Assembly (NCBI RefSeq): GCF_024170005.1
Contig: NZ_JALJXJ010000016.1
Coordinates: 62,001 to 126,000, forward strand
Length of the DNA: 64,000 nt
Direction: 5' to 3'
From: Azospirillum lipoferum
GTDB lineage: Bacteria > Pseudomonadota > Alphaproteobacteria > Azospirillales > Azospirillaceae
In this document: positions 43,799 through 52,669 of the stretch, piece after piece
Numbering within the stretch: the first letter of the stretch is position 1
How the letters are laid out: every line of letters begins with the position of its first letter
Program-made: the position numbers and the translations under genes
Notes under the pieces: model-generated
The model's input: the letters and a program-made list of their open reading frames with translations, nothing else
What the model was told of the DNA's origin: nothing
Databases searched by the model: none

Positions 43799-43822
43799 AA
43801 GGGCGGCCTCAGGGCCGCCCTT
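43799..43822 (+). terminator. Intrinsic terminator of the adhesin gene
   Basis: AAGGGCGGCC-TCAG-GGCCGCCCTT followed by CTCTTATT, 20 bp after the adhesin stop. It may also act on the convergent transporter gene at 43853. Confidence 0.85.
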
Positions 43823-43852
43823 CTCTTATTCGGTCGGCTTTATTGGGCCTCG

Positions 43853-45073
43853 TTAGATTGGCCGCTTTCCCGTCGCGGCCTGGGGCCGGCGCATGGACAG
43901 GGCGGTCAGGAAGCCGGCCGCGGCTGCTGCTCCGCCCAGCAGGAAGACGCTGCCGTAGCCGGCCCGGTCGGCGAGCAGCCCGGCCACCGGGCCGGTCAGG
44001 CCATAGGCCACGTCCTGGAAGGCGGCGAAGGCGCCGAGCGCCGTCGCCCGCAGATGCGGCTCCACCAGATGCACCACCTCCCGGCCCATGGCGGGGAAGA
44101 CCAGGGAACAGCCGAGCCCGGTCAGGAAGGCGCCGGCCAGGGCCAGGGTGGGATCGCCGGCGCTCCAGACCAGCAGCTGGCCCACCGCCTCGACCGCCAG
44201 CGACCCCATCGCCACCGGCAGGCCGCCGATGCGGTCCGGCAGATGGCCGAAGGCGAAGCGGACGAGGACGAAGCCGACCCCGAAGGCGGTCAGGCCGAGC
44301 CCGGCGAACGGCCAGGATTCATGGACGAAGTGCAGCGTGAAGAAGGCGCCGATGGCGGCGAAGCCGATGCCCTGCAAACTGACGACGGCGCCGTGCAGCC
44401 AGATCCGGCCGAGCACGCTGCGGAAGGGCGGCCGCTTCGCACCCGGATGCGCCGGAACCCCCGCCATCGGGCGGATCGCCAGCAGCCCCAGCGCCGGCAG
44501 CAGGGCGCCGACCGCCATGGTGCCGGCGAAGCCGATGCCGTCGAGCAGCAGCAGCCCCAGCGGACCGCCCGCCGCGAAGGCGCCATAGAGCGCCGCCCCG
44601 ACCAGGGCCAGCACCTTGCCCGAGCGCTGCGGGCCGACGATGCCGATCCCCCAGGCGATCACGCCGACCCCGACGAGGCTTTCGCCCAGTCCGATCAGCA
44701 GGCGCCCCGCCACCAGTACGCAGAAGGCCGCCCAAGGCAGATGTATCAGCATCCCGGCGGCGAGCGAGACCAGCCCGCCGGCGATGTAGAGCGCCAGTCC
44801 GCGGGCGACCGCCGGCTTGGCGCCGCCGCCGTCGACGAAATTGCCGGCGAAGCTGCGGGTGAGGATGGTGGCGAGAAAGGCGCTGCCGACGCCCAGACCC
44901 GCCCAGAAATTGCCCATCCCCAAGGTCCCGGCCACGAACAGCGGCGTGACGGGAAGGGAGATGGCGACGCAGAGATAGGAGACGAACAGGATGGCGGCCA
45001 GGATGAACAGGCGGCCCTGGGATTGGTCCTGGGACGGATCACCGGATGGATCGCGTGCCGGCTGGGAACTCAT
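43853..45073 (-). CDS. MFS transporter, YhhS/arabinose-exporter type
   Basis: 406 residues, 12 predicted membrane spans. Conserved stretches PVTPLFVAGTLGMGNFWAGL, VGSAFLATILTRSFAGNFVD and GRLLIGLGESLVGVGVIAWG match the YhhS-type branch of the major facilitator superfamily. ATG 45073 was chosen (MSSQPARDPSG); 18 upstream codons are unlike the family. The substrate is uncertain; family members have been linked to sugar or drug efflux. It stands between the adhesin terminator and the secretion cluster, with a promoter in the 213-bp gap to the next gene. Confidence 0.85.
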   Translation of the reverse strand: MSSQPARDPSGDPSQDQSQGRLFILAAILFVSYLCVAISLPVTPLFVAGTLGMGNFWAGLGVGSAFLATILTRSFAGNFVDGGGAKPAVARGLALYIAGGLVSLAAGMLIHLPWAAFCVLVAGRLLIGLGESLVGVGVIAWGIGIVGPQRSGKVLALVGAALYGAFAAGGPLGLLLLDGIGFAGTMAVGALLPALGLLAIRPMAGVPAHPGAKRPPFRSVLGRIWLHGAVVSLQGIGFAAIGAFFTLHFVHESWPFAGLGLTAFGVGFVLVRFAFGHLPDRIGGLPVAMGSLAVEAVGQLLVWSAGDPTLALAGAFLTGLGCSLVFPAMGREVVHLVEPHLRATALGAFAAFQDVAYGLTGPVAGLLADRAGYGSVFLLGGAAAAAGFLTALSMRRPQAATGKRPI

Positions 45074-45286
45074 GGTGTGCTCCACACTGGTCCGCGGTCG
45101 GCACGCGTTCCGAACAAGCGAACGCACTCCGACCGCCGAGGATCGTTGAGTGCGTTGGTTGACGTTGAACGCTTACGGCCAGTGTGACTGACGACTGACA
45201 GACAGCTAACCGATCCGGCCGGGCAAGACAACCATGAAGGCAACTGGGGAAATCGCCGGGCCTGGACTCGCTCAGCGGGGCCTTCT

Positions 45287-46216
45287 TCAGCGGGCCTTGC
45301 GGTCGGCCTTCGCCATGGAGGGCAGCACCAGATCGATCACCAGCCGGTGGCCGCGGTCCTTGTCGGGGGGCAGGGTGGAAACGGCGAGCAGACGGACGGC
45401 ATCACCCTTGCCATCTGTTCCGCCATCCTCATCGCTGAACAGCAGGCGGGTGCCGCTGCCGTTCTGCTCTGCCCGGTAGCCGAGCGCCGTTGCCGGCAGG
45501 CGGCCCGTCGGTGCGGCCTGCCACTGCGTGCCGGGAAGCGTGACCTCCAGCCGGCCGTCGGGGCGGCGCACCGGTGTCTCGAAACGCGGATCCTGATCGA
45601 GGTCGAGCACGACGCGCAGCCCGTCCCCGCCATTGGCGGTGCGGATGCGCTCCACATGGCGGGGGGCCGCCGTGCTTGCCACCGTCTGGATACCGGACGC
45701 GCGGGCCGGCGCGTCGGGGACCGGCTTGACGCCGGGGCGCAGGATTTCCACCGCCGGTTCCGTCCGCAGGGCGGGCGCGCCGTCCTGCGGTTCGGGCTTC
45801 GCCGCCGGCAGCGGGGGAGCCGGGACGAAGGCAGGGGCCGGATCTGTTTGGGCCGGGCCGGTGGGGGGGGCGGTCGGCTGGCTTGTGGCGGGGTGGTGTT
45901 CCGCCGGCTTCTTGGCCTGCTCCACGAAGCCGCCGCGGCGGCCCTCGGCACGGCCCTGCTGGACATAATGGGCGTAGCCGCTGGAGACCTGCCCGCTGCG
46001 GACGGCGGCGGCGACATCGGGGTTGGCGGCCAGATAGGCACGCTCCCGCCAGCCGGTCGGCTGGGCCGTTGTGGTGTCGACGTCCGCGGGGCGGCGCCAG
46101 CTGGACAGCAGCGACGGCATCGACCCGTACAGGCCCAGACCCTCCACCGCCAGCGACAGCCAGAAGGGCGTCAGCAGCAGGATCAGAAGGCGCAGGAGCT
46201 GGGGGATCGGCGACAA
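45287..46216 (-). CDS. Membrane-anchored AMIN-like protein with one 40-residue module
   Basis: 309 residues. One hydrophobic segment at about 7-30 (LLRLLILLLTPFWLSLAVEG) anchors the protein. A single copy of the 40-residue module (about 56-95; RERAYLAANPDVAAAVRSG ... AEGR) follows. A proline-rich linker leads to a C-terminal beta domain (about 185-305) resembling AMIN domains (RVVLDLDQDPRFETPV, LEVTLPGTQW), which bind cell-wall or polymer surfaces. The start is TTG 46216; no better codon precedes the membrane segment. It is transcribed away from the type I secretion unit and could be a cell-bound partner for its substrates. Confidence 0.7.
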   Translation of the reverse strand: MSPIPQLLRLLILLLTPFWLSLAVEGLGLYGSMPSLLSSWRRPADVDTTTAQPTGWRERAYLAANPDVAAAVRSGQVSSGYAHYVQQGRAEGRRGGFVEQAKKPAEHHPATSQPTAPPTGPAQTDPAPAFVPAPPLPAAKPEPQDGAPALRTEPAVEILRPGVKPVPDAPARASGIQTVASTAAPRHVERIRTANGGDGLRVVLDLDQDPRFETPVRRPDGRLEVTLPGTQWQAAPTGRLPATALGYRAEQNGSGTRLLFSDEDGGTDGKGDAVRLLAVSTLPPDKDRGHRLVIDLVLPSMAKADRKAR

Positions 46217-46531
46217 GGCGGCTTTTGTCCGGCGTGGGGAAAACGGCGCCGGTCCCGCTGGTCCGGCTGTCCTGCATGCCTACTCCCAAGCACCGCATCC
46301 GGTCCAGGAAAAGGCGCTGGGGAAAGCCGTTGGGGAAAAGCAGCCGGCCGGACCGGACCATCGGGGAAACCGCGGAAGAGCGCTCGGTCGACCTTCGAGC
46401 CTCTCCCTTCGAACAGCAACGATGCGGGGTACCCCATCGTTCGGGTGGCCGCGCGGGGACGCGATGCTCACCTTCGATTGGCCGCAGCCGTCCGGCGGCA
46501 CCCCTTAGAGTTTTGGAACCGGGAAGCCTTC
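46217..46531. other. Divergent promoter region of secretion system 2
   Basis: 315 bp between the anchored AMIN-like protein and the ABC transporter. An interrupted palindrome ACGATGCGGGGTACCCCATCGT-like segment lies near 46419-46440 (bulged inner arms GGGGT/ACCCC). No clear gene; open frames are shadows. Confidence 0.4.
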
Positions 46532-48793
46532 ATGGAACAGATGCGAGACGGGTCGCCGGCCGATCCGGCGCGGGACCCTCCCTCCCCTCCCCCTGGCGCC
46601 CAAAATGGTCCTAACCCTGGACCCAATCCCGGCCCCCGTCTCGATCCCGGCATCGCCGGACTGGTGTCGGCGCTGCGCATCCTCGGCATTCCGGCCGACT
46701 ATGACGGCGTGCGCCATGCCTGCGGCGGTGAATCCCCCGATCTGACCGGGCTGGTCCGCCAAGCCCATCGGCTGGGCGCCAAGGCCCGCGTGGTGAAGAC
46801 CAAGTGGGAGCGGCTGGAGCGCACGCCGCTGCCGGCGCTGGTCCCCGGTCCCGACGGTGGTTTCCTGGTGCTGGCCAAGGCCGGCGGCGACCGCGTGCTG
46901 GTGCATGACGCGGCGACCAGCCAGACCCGCATCCTCGACCGCGAGGGGTTCGAGCCGCTGTGGACCGGTCGGCTGATCTGCCTGGGCCGCAAGGGCACGC
47001 TGGGCATGGGCCAGCCGCGTTTCGACGCCCGCTGGTTCGGCGCGGTCGCCTGGAAATACCGCGGCATCCTGGGCGAGGTGCTGCTCGCCTCCTTCTTCAT
47101 CCAGCTGTTCGCGCTGGTGACGCCGCTGTTCTTCCAGGTGGTGGTCGACAAGGTAGTGGTGCACCGCAGCCTGGGCACGCTGGACGTGCTGATGGCCGGC
47201 ATGCTGGCCGTCATCCTGTTCGAGGCGGTGCTGGGGGGCCTGCGCACCTACACCTTCGCCCACACCGCCAACCGGCTGGACGTGGAGTTGGGGGCCAAGC
47301 TGTACCAGCGGCTGCTGTCGCTCCCCATGGGCTATTTCGCGGCGCGCCGGGTCGGCGACAGCGTCGCCCGCGTGCGCGAACTGGAGACGATCCGAAACTT
47401 CATGACCAGCTCCACCATCACGCTGGTGCTGGACCTGCTGTTCACCGTGGTCTTCCTGGGCGTCATGCTGGTCTACAGCCCGATGCTGACGGCGATCGTC
47501 GCGGCCTCCTTCCCCGTCTACGTCGCCATCAGCCTGGTGGCGACGCCGATCCTGCGCCGCCGGCTGGACGAGAAGTTCGCCCGCGGCGCCGAGAACCACA
47601 GCTTCCTGGTCGAGACGGTGTCGAGCATCGAGACGGTCAAGGCCATGGCGGTCGAGCCGCGCATGCAGCGCCGCTGGGAGGACCAGCTGTCCGGCTATGT
47701 CCGCGCCGGCTTCCGCGCCGGCAACCTGAACAACGTCGCCAGCCAGTCGGTGCAGTTCGTCTCCAAGATCTCGACCATGCTGGTGCTGTGGCTGGGGGCC
47801 AAGCTGGTGATCGAGGGCAGCCTGACGGTGGGCGAGCTGGTGGCCTTCAACATGTTTGCCGGCCGCGTCGTCCAGCCGGTGCTGCGCATCGCCCAGCTGT
47901 GGCAGGATTTCCAGCAGGTGCGGCTGTCGATGCACCGCATCGGCGACATCCTGAACACGGCACCCGAACCGCTGCAGAGCGCCGGCCGCGCCGCCATGCC
48001 GGCGATCAAGGGCGACCTCAGCTTCGACCATGTCACCTTCCGCTACCGCCATGACGGGCCGGAGACGCTGAGCGACGTGTCACTGCATGTCCCGGCGGGA
48101 CAGGTGGTCGGCATCGTCGGCACGTCCGGCTCGGGCAAGAGCACGCTGGCCAAGCTGCTCCAGCGCTTCCATGTGCCGGAGCGCGGGCGGGTGATGGTCG
48201 ACGGCACCGACCTCTCCACCGCCGACGCGGTGTGGCTGCGCCGGCAGATCGGCGTGGTGTTGCAGGACAATGTCCTGTTCTCGGGCACCATCCGCGAGAA
48301 CATCGCGCTGACCGACCCGACCATGGACATGGCCCGCGTCGTCGCCGCGGCGAAGCTGGCCGGCGCCCACGACTTCGTCGTCGAGCTGCCCGACGGCTAC
48401 GACACGGTGGTGGGGGAGCGCGGCGCCAGCCTGTCCGGCGGGCAGCGGCAGCGCATCGCCATCGCCCGCGCGCTGGTCACCAACCCGCGCATCCTGATCT
48501 TCGACGAGGCGACCAGCGCGCTCGACCATGAGTCCGAACGGATCATCCAGGCCAACATGCGCCGCATCTGTGCCGGCCGCACCGTGCTGATCATCGCCCA
48601 CCGCCTGTCCACCGTCGCCATCGCCGACCGCATCGTCACCGTCGAGCGCGGCCGCATCGTCGAAGACGGCGCACCCGACGAGCTTCTGCGCCGCGGCGGC
48701 CGTTACGCCACGCTGTTCCGCGGCCAGATGGGGCAGCTGCCGGGCAGCGCCCCGCCCACGGACGGGCTGATCGAACAGCGGGCTGCGGGCTAA
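46532..48793 (+). CDS. Type I secretion ABC transporter with C39-like N-terminal domain (system 2)
   Basis: 753 residues from ATG 46532. A proline/asparagine-rich head precedes a C39-like domain, about 40-170, lacking the catalytic Cys. Six membrane segments, about 180-450 (LLASFFIQLFALVTPLFFQVVVDK, a HlyB hallmark). The nucleotide-binding domain has GIVGTSGSGKSTLAKLL, VLQDNVLFSGTIRENIAL, LSGGQRQRIAIARAL and ILIFDEATSALD. It is followed after 14 bp by its HlyD-type partner. A longer open frame upstream is a shadow of the AMIN-like gene. Closer in sequence to HlyB than system 1 appears to be, but both belong to the same subfamily. Confidence 0.94.
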   Translation: MEQMRDGSPADPARDPPSPPPGAQNGPNPGPNPGPRLDPGIAGLVSALRILGIPADYDGVRHACGGESPDLTGLVRQAHRLGAKARVVKTKWERLERTPLPALVPGPDGGFLVLAKAGGDRVLVHDAATSQTRILDREGFEPLWTGRLICLGRKGTLGMGQPRFDARWFGAVAWKYRGILGEVLLASFFIQLFALVTPLFFQVVVDKVVVHRSLGTLDVLMAGMLAVILFEAVLGGLRTYTFAHTANRLDVELGAKLYQRLLSLPMGYFAARRVGDSVARVRELETIRNFMTSSTITLVLDLLFTVVFLGVMLVYSPMLTAIVAASFPVYVAISLVATPILRRRLDEKFARGAENHSFLVETVSSIETVKAMAVEPRMQRRWEDQLSGYVRAGFRAGNLNNVASQSVQFVSKISTMLVLWLGAKLVIEGSLTVGELVAFNMFAGRVVQPVLRIAQLWQDFQQVRLSMHRIGDILNTAPEPLQSAGRAAMPAIKGDLSFDHVTFRYRHDGPETLSDVSLHVPAGQVVGIVGTSGSGKSTLAKLLQRFHVPERGRVMVDGTDLSTADAVWLRRQIGVVLQDNVLFSGTIRENIALTDPTMDMARVVAAAKLAGAHDFVVELPDGYDTVVGERGASLSGGQRQRIAIARALVTNPRILIFDEATSALDHESERIIQANMRRICAGRTVLIIAHRLSTVAIADRIVTVERGRIVEDGAPDELLRRGGRYATLFRGQMGQLPGSAPPTDGLIEQRAAG

Positions 48794-48807
48794 GGGGGAT
48801 GAAGGTC

Positions 48808-50313
48808 ATGAGCAAGACGACCGCCGCAGTGAAGACCACTCCCGCTACCCCCTCCTCCCCTCCGGGCGTCAGGCCGCCCGCCAACGCGCCGGGCACCCCC
48901 GGCGGGCCACGCCCGCCGACCAAACTCCAGGGCCGTCCGCAGAAGCGGCGGCGCGACGAGATGGATTTCCTGCCCGACGCGCTGGAGATCCTGGAACGGC
49001 CGCCCTCCCCCACCGCGCGCATCTTCACCGGGGTCATCATGCTGGCCTTCACTGCGGCCTGCGCCTGGGCGTGGTTCGGCCATGTCGACGTGGTGGCGGT
49101 GGCCCAGGGCCGGGTGGTGCCGAGCGGCCGGACCAAGACCATCCAGCCGATGCAGACCGGCGTCGTCCGCGCCATCGCCGTGGAGGACGGCCAGTTGGTG
49201 AAGGCCGGCCAGACCCTGATCGAACTGGATCCGACCGAGGCCGCCGCCGACCGCGACCGCATCCGCTCCGACCTGTCGGCCGCCCAGGCCGAGGCGGCGC
49301 GGCTGCGCGCGGCGCTGGAGGTGGTGAACGGCAACCCCGACGCCGCCTTCACGGCCCCGGCCGGCCTGTCGCCCGAACTGGCGCGGATGCAGGGCCAGCT
49401 CCTCGCCAGCCAGATCGCCGAGCAGCGCGCCAAGCTGGCCGCGCTCGACCGCGAGCAGGCCCGGCGCGAGGCCGACCGCGCCACCGTGGTGCAGACCATC
49501 GCCAAGCTGAACGCCACCCTGCCGCTGATCCGCGAACGGGCGGAAGCGCTGTACGATCTGTCGAAGCGCGGCACCTCGTCCCGCTTCCAGTATCTCCAGC
49601 TTCAGCAGGATCTGGTCGGGCAGGAACAGGAGCTTCTGGTCCAGAAGATCAAGCTGACGGAGGCCGACGCCTCCATCGCCGCCACCGCCGAGCAGCGCCG
49701 CCAGACCGAGGCCGAGTTCCGCCGCCAGCTCTATACCAGCCTCGCCGAGGCCGAACGCAAGGCCGCCTCGCTGGAGCAGGAGCTGGCCAAGGCCGACCAG
49801 CAGGTCGGGCTGCTGCGGCTGACGGCGCCGGTGGACGGCTATGTCCAGCAGCTGGCCGTGCATACGGTCGGTGGCGTGGTGACCACCGCCCAGCCGGTGA
49901 TGGTCATCGTGCCCGAGGACAGCCGGCTGGAGGTCGAGGCCTTCATCCCCAACAAGGACATCGGCTTCGTCCAGACCGGTCAGGTGGCGGAGGTGAAGGT
50001 GGAGGCCTTCTCCTTCACCAAATACGGGCTGATCCCCGGCCGCGTCGCCTCGCTGTCCAGCGATGCCGTGCAACAGCAGCAGCAGGCTGACAAGGGGACG
50101 GACAAGACCGCGGCCAAGACGCCGGAAGCGGGATCGGTCTATGCCGCCCGCATCGCGCTGGACCGCGACACGCTGGACGTCGACGGCAAGCAGACGCGGC
50201 TGCAGCCGGGCATGACGGTCAGCGCCGAGATCAAGACCGGCCGCCGCCGCATCGCCGACTACCTGCTCTCCCCCCTGTCGCGCAGCGCCCAGGAAGCGAT
50301 GCACGAGCGGTGA
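48808..50313 (+). CDS. HlyD-family type I secretion periplasmic adaptor (system 2)
   Basis: 501 residues (504 from ATG 48799). Cytoplasmic proline/threonine-rich head, one membrane segment near residues 70-90 (FTGVIMLAFTAACAWAWF), VVRAIAVEDGQLVKAGQ lipoyl-type motif, a long coiled-coil hairpin about 145-340, and the HlyD C-terminal motif LEVEAFIPNKDIGFVQTGQ with VKVEAFSFTKYG. I prefer ATG 48808 because the AGGGGG site is 9 bases upstream of it and directly against 48799. A short hairpin-type terminator separates it from the convergent subtilase gene. Confidence 0.92.
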   Translation: MSKTTAAVKTTPATPSSPPGVRPPANAPGTPGGPRPPTKLQGRPQKRRRDEMDFLPDALEILERPPSPTARIFTGVIMLAFTAACAWAWFGHVDVVAVAQGRVVPSGRTKTIQPMQTGVVRAIAVEDGQLVKAGQTLIELDPTEAAADRDRIRSDLSAAQAEAARLRAALEVVNGNPDAAFTAPAGLSPELARMQGQLLASQIAEQRAKLAALDREQARREADRATVVQTIAKLNATLPLIRERAEALYDLSKRGTSSRFQYLQLQQDLVGQEQELLVQKIKLTEADASIAATAEQRRQTEAEFRRQLYTSLAEAERKAASLEQELAKADQQVGLLRLTAPVDGYVQQLAVHTVGGVVTTAQPVMVIVPEDSRLEVEAFIPNKDIGFVQTGQVAEVKVEAFSFTKYGLIPGRVASLSSDAVQQQQQADKGTDKTAAKTPEAGSVYAARIALDRDTLDVDGKQTRLQPGMTVSAEIKTGRRRIADYLLSPLSRSAQEAMHER

Positions 50314-50334
50314 GATGGTCACTCTCCCAGAATC

Positions 50335-50358
50335 CCCCTCTCCCCCCGGGGAGAGGGG
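50335..50358. terminator. Bidirectional terminator between the HlyD-type and subtilase genes
   Basis: CCCCTCTCCCC-CC-GGGGAGAGGGG, perfect 11-bp arms, in a 66-bp gap between convergent stops. The C- and T-rich sequence is also the edge motif of the REP-type elements at 13.5 kb. Confidence 0.65.
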
Positions 50359-50379
50359 ATCCGCTCCGGTCTCGGCTCC

Positions 50380-51810
50380 TTATGCCGCCACGTCGTGCGT
50401 GTCGTACCACGCGTGCAGGCCATGGTCGGCATACTGGAAGGCCGGAAGCATTTCCGGCGTCCAGCCGGCGACATCGGCCGTCCCGTGCGATGCCATGTTG
50501 GCCGACACCGCGTGCCCGAGCAGGTCGCTTGCCTGAAGCTCCGCCACCTGCGCCTGTGCACCGAACAGGCCTTTGTCGGCGGCGACCACCAGCGTGCCGT
50601 TCCACCACATGCCGCTCTGGCCCTTGACCACATCGCGCCCGTCGAGCGCGCCCTTGTCGTAGGTTACCGCGGCATCGGTGGCGGCATAGCTGTGGCCGTT
50701 CACGCTGACGCTGGTGACGAACAGGTTGCGGTCCTGGCCGCCGGCGAAGCCGTCATTGTCGTACTGGACCTGCACCGTGTGGGCGCTGTCGGCCGACACG
50801 GTGGCGGTGAAGGCGTAGTTCTTGGCCGCGGCGCCCACCGTGGCGTTGCCGACGGCCTGACCGTCGACCAGCAGGGTGAAATGGGCGTTCACCCCGGCCG
50901 CCGCCGTGCCCTTGGCGTTGACCAGGATGGTGGCGGTGGTGGTGGCCGGAGCACCGGGGTGTGTGGGGTCGGGCAGCGTCGGCGTCGCCGTCGTGCCATA
51001 GAGCTGGCCGATCTTCGCCAGCAGGGCCTGGGTGTTCAGGTCGGTGTAGCCGGTGCCGGCGATCGGCGTGCCGGTCTGCCTGGCCAGCGACAGGAACTCG
51101 TCCTGGGTCAGGGCGCTGCCGCGCAGCGCCACGGCCTCCTGCTGGGCGAGCGCCACCGCGGCGGTCACCGCGGGGGCCGAGAAGGAGGAGCCGTTGGCCG
51201 TCACCGTCCGTCCGGCCAGATCGGTCAGCCGGATGTCGGTGCCGTCGGCGCAGAGGTCGGTGATGCCGGGGACGCGCTGGGCCCAGCCCGGCATGGTGCC
51301 GTCGCCGCCCGATGCGCTGACGCAGATCGTGTTGTGGTCGGCGGCGAAATAGGACACGTCGGTCGCCGTCCCGTTCTGCCCGGCATTGCCTGCGGCGGCC
51401 GACACCAGCACCCGCTTGGCGGCGAGGCTCGCCAGCTCGTCCGACAGCAGGGTCGTCATCTCCGACGTGGCGGAGCCGCCGGCCAGCGACAGGTTGACGC
51501 CGACGACGTTGTAGTCCGACGCATGGGACACGACCCATTGCAGCGCCTGCTCGATCGCCGCCCCCGACGCGGTGGAGGCGCCGTCCGGCATCACCTTCAG
51601 CGCGATGACGTTGAGGTCCGGCGCCTGCGACAGGATGCTGGAGGTCACCAGGGCGCCGTGGGTGTCGGCGTTGGGGTTGCGCGCGTCGGCATCGTTGTTG
51701 GCGTAGTCATGCTGATAGACGATGCGCGAGGCGGCCTCCCAGGTCGGCGACCATCCGCTGTCGATGACGACGACCGTCTCGCCCCGGCCGGTATAGGTGC
51801 TGTTCGCCAT
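50380..51810 (-). CDS. Subtilisin-like (S8) protease with C-terminal carbohydrate-binding-like domain
   Basis: 476 residues from ATG 51810 (MANSTYTGRGETVVVIDSGW). Catalytic Asp in VVVIDSG, His in NADTHGALVTSS and Ser in GSSFSAPAVTAA; the oxyanion region is SAAAGNAGQNG. No signal peptide or propeptide is evident. The C-terminal region (about 300-475) resembles calcium-dependent CBM60-like domains (FTLLVDGQAVG, QVQYDNDGFAGGQDRNLFV). With no Sec leader and its position convergent with system 2, type I export is the natural route, although RTX repeats are absent. Alternative longer starts upstream are unlike the family and would cross the TetR promoter. Confidence 0.85.
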   Translation of the reverse strand: MANSTYTGRGETVVVIDSGWSPTWEAASRIVYQHDYANNDADARNPNADTHGALVTSSILSQAPDLNVIALKVMPDGASTASGAAIEQALQWVVSHASDYNVVGVNLSLAGGSATSEMTTLLSDELASLAAKRVLVSAAAGNAGQNGTATDVSYFAADHNTICVSASGGDGTMPGWAQRVPGITDLCADGTDIRLTDLAGRTVTANGSSFSAPAVTAAVALAQQEAVALRGSALTQDEFLSLARQTGTPIAGTGYTDLNTQALLAKIGQLYGTTATPTLPDPTHPGAPATTTATILVNAKGTAAAGVNAHFTLLVDGQAVGNATVGAAAKNYAFTATVSADSAHTVQVQYDNDGFAGGQDRNLFVTSVSVNGHSYAATDAAVTYDKGALDGRDVVKGQSGMWWNGTLVVAADKGLFGAQAQVAELQASDLLGHAVSANMASHGTADVAGWTPEMLPAFQYADHGLHAWYDTHDVAA

Positions 51811-51918
51811 GCTGTCGGTCCCCGTCCTGCTGCCGTCGTCGATGAAGATGCGGGGCGGAGTATGCGGGCCGGCGGTGTGGCCTTCGGATGATAAGGACGG
51901 GGCGGATTTGGGGCGTGA

Positions 51919-51968
51919 TTGACTCTGTCGGACAGGTGTCCTAGAAATCTCTAGGTCAGTTGACCTAG
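51919..51968 (+). promoter_or_regulatory. Sigma-70-like promoter and TetR operator
   Basis: TTGACT (51919-51924), a 17-bp spacer and TAGAAA (51942-51947), then a perfect palindrome CTAGGTCAGTTGACCTAG (51951-51968) at the expected start site. The palindrome overlaps where RNA polymerase would begin, so binding of the TetR protein encoded 82 bp downstream would repress it; the divergent subtilase gene could be affected as well. Confidence 0.75.
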
Positions 51969-52049
51969 TGAGGTGCCGTCGCCCCCATGTCCCGGTTTCC
52001 GCCTCGAAGCGGTGAGGGCTGGCGGCACACGGGGCGTGGGGAGAGGACG

Positions 52050-52643
52050 ATGGGTGCCGCAAGCACGCGCCAGCAGATCGTGGAGGCTGCCGACCGGCTC
52101 TTCTATGAGCAGGGGTTCGAAGCCACCTCCTTCGCCGACATCGCTGCGGCCGTCCGGCTGTCCCGCGGCAATTTCTATTATCACTTCAAGACGAAGGACG
52201 AGATCCTGGATGCGGTGATCGCCCTGCGTCTCGCCAACACCGGCCGGATGCTGGAAGCCTGGGAGGCCGGGACCGACGATCCGGCGCAGCGCATCCGCAG
52301 CTTCATCCATATCCTTGTGATGAACCGGGCGAAGATCATGCAGTACGGCTGCCCGGTCGGCACGCTCTGCAACGAGCTTTCCAAACTCGATCACGTCGCC
52401 AAAGAGGACGCGGTCAGGCTCTTCACCCTGTTCCGGGACTGGCTGGCCCGCCAGTTCGCAGCACTTGGACGCGACGCCGACGCCGATGCGCTCGCCATGC
52501 ATCTTCTGATGCGCAGCCAGGGCGTCGCCACCCTTGCCACCGCCTTCCGCGACGAAGCCTTCATCCGGCGCGAGGTCGAGGACATGGGCATCTGGCTGGA
52601 GGCCCAGCGCCCCGGGGCAAGCCGCCCCAACCATCTTTCCTGA
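52050..52643 (+). CDS. TetR-family transcriptional repressor
   Basis: 197 residues from ATG 52050, after GGGGAGAGGA. N-terminal helix-turn-helix: RQQIVEAADRLFYEQGFEATSFADIAAAV, then SRGNFYYHFKTKDEIL, the TetR recognition helix and the following block. The C-terminal ligand domain contains a Cys (YGCPVGTLCNEL, two cysteines), possibly redox or ligand sensing. It is the first gene of a unit with yciI and tag and probably autoregulates through the upstream palindrome. The inducer is unknown. Confidence 0.92.
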   Translation: MGAASTRQQIVEAADRLFYEQGFEATSFADIAAAVRLSRGNFYYHFKTKDEILDAVIALRLANTGRMLEAWEAGTDDPAQRIRSFIHILVMNRAKIMQYGCPVGTLCNELSKLDHVAKEDAVRLFTLFRDWLARQFAALGRDADADALAMHLLMRSQGVATLATAFRDEAFIRREVEDMGIWLEAQRPGASRPNHLS

Positions 52644-52669
52644 CCTCAATTCCGAAGGAGCCGCTCCGC

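Noticed and set aside
51811..52062. N-terminal extension of the subtilase
   Set aside because: The extra 84 codons cross the TetR promoter/operator and have no leader-like or propeptide-like features.
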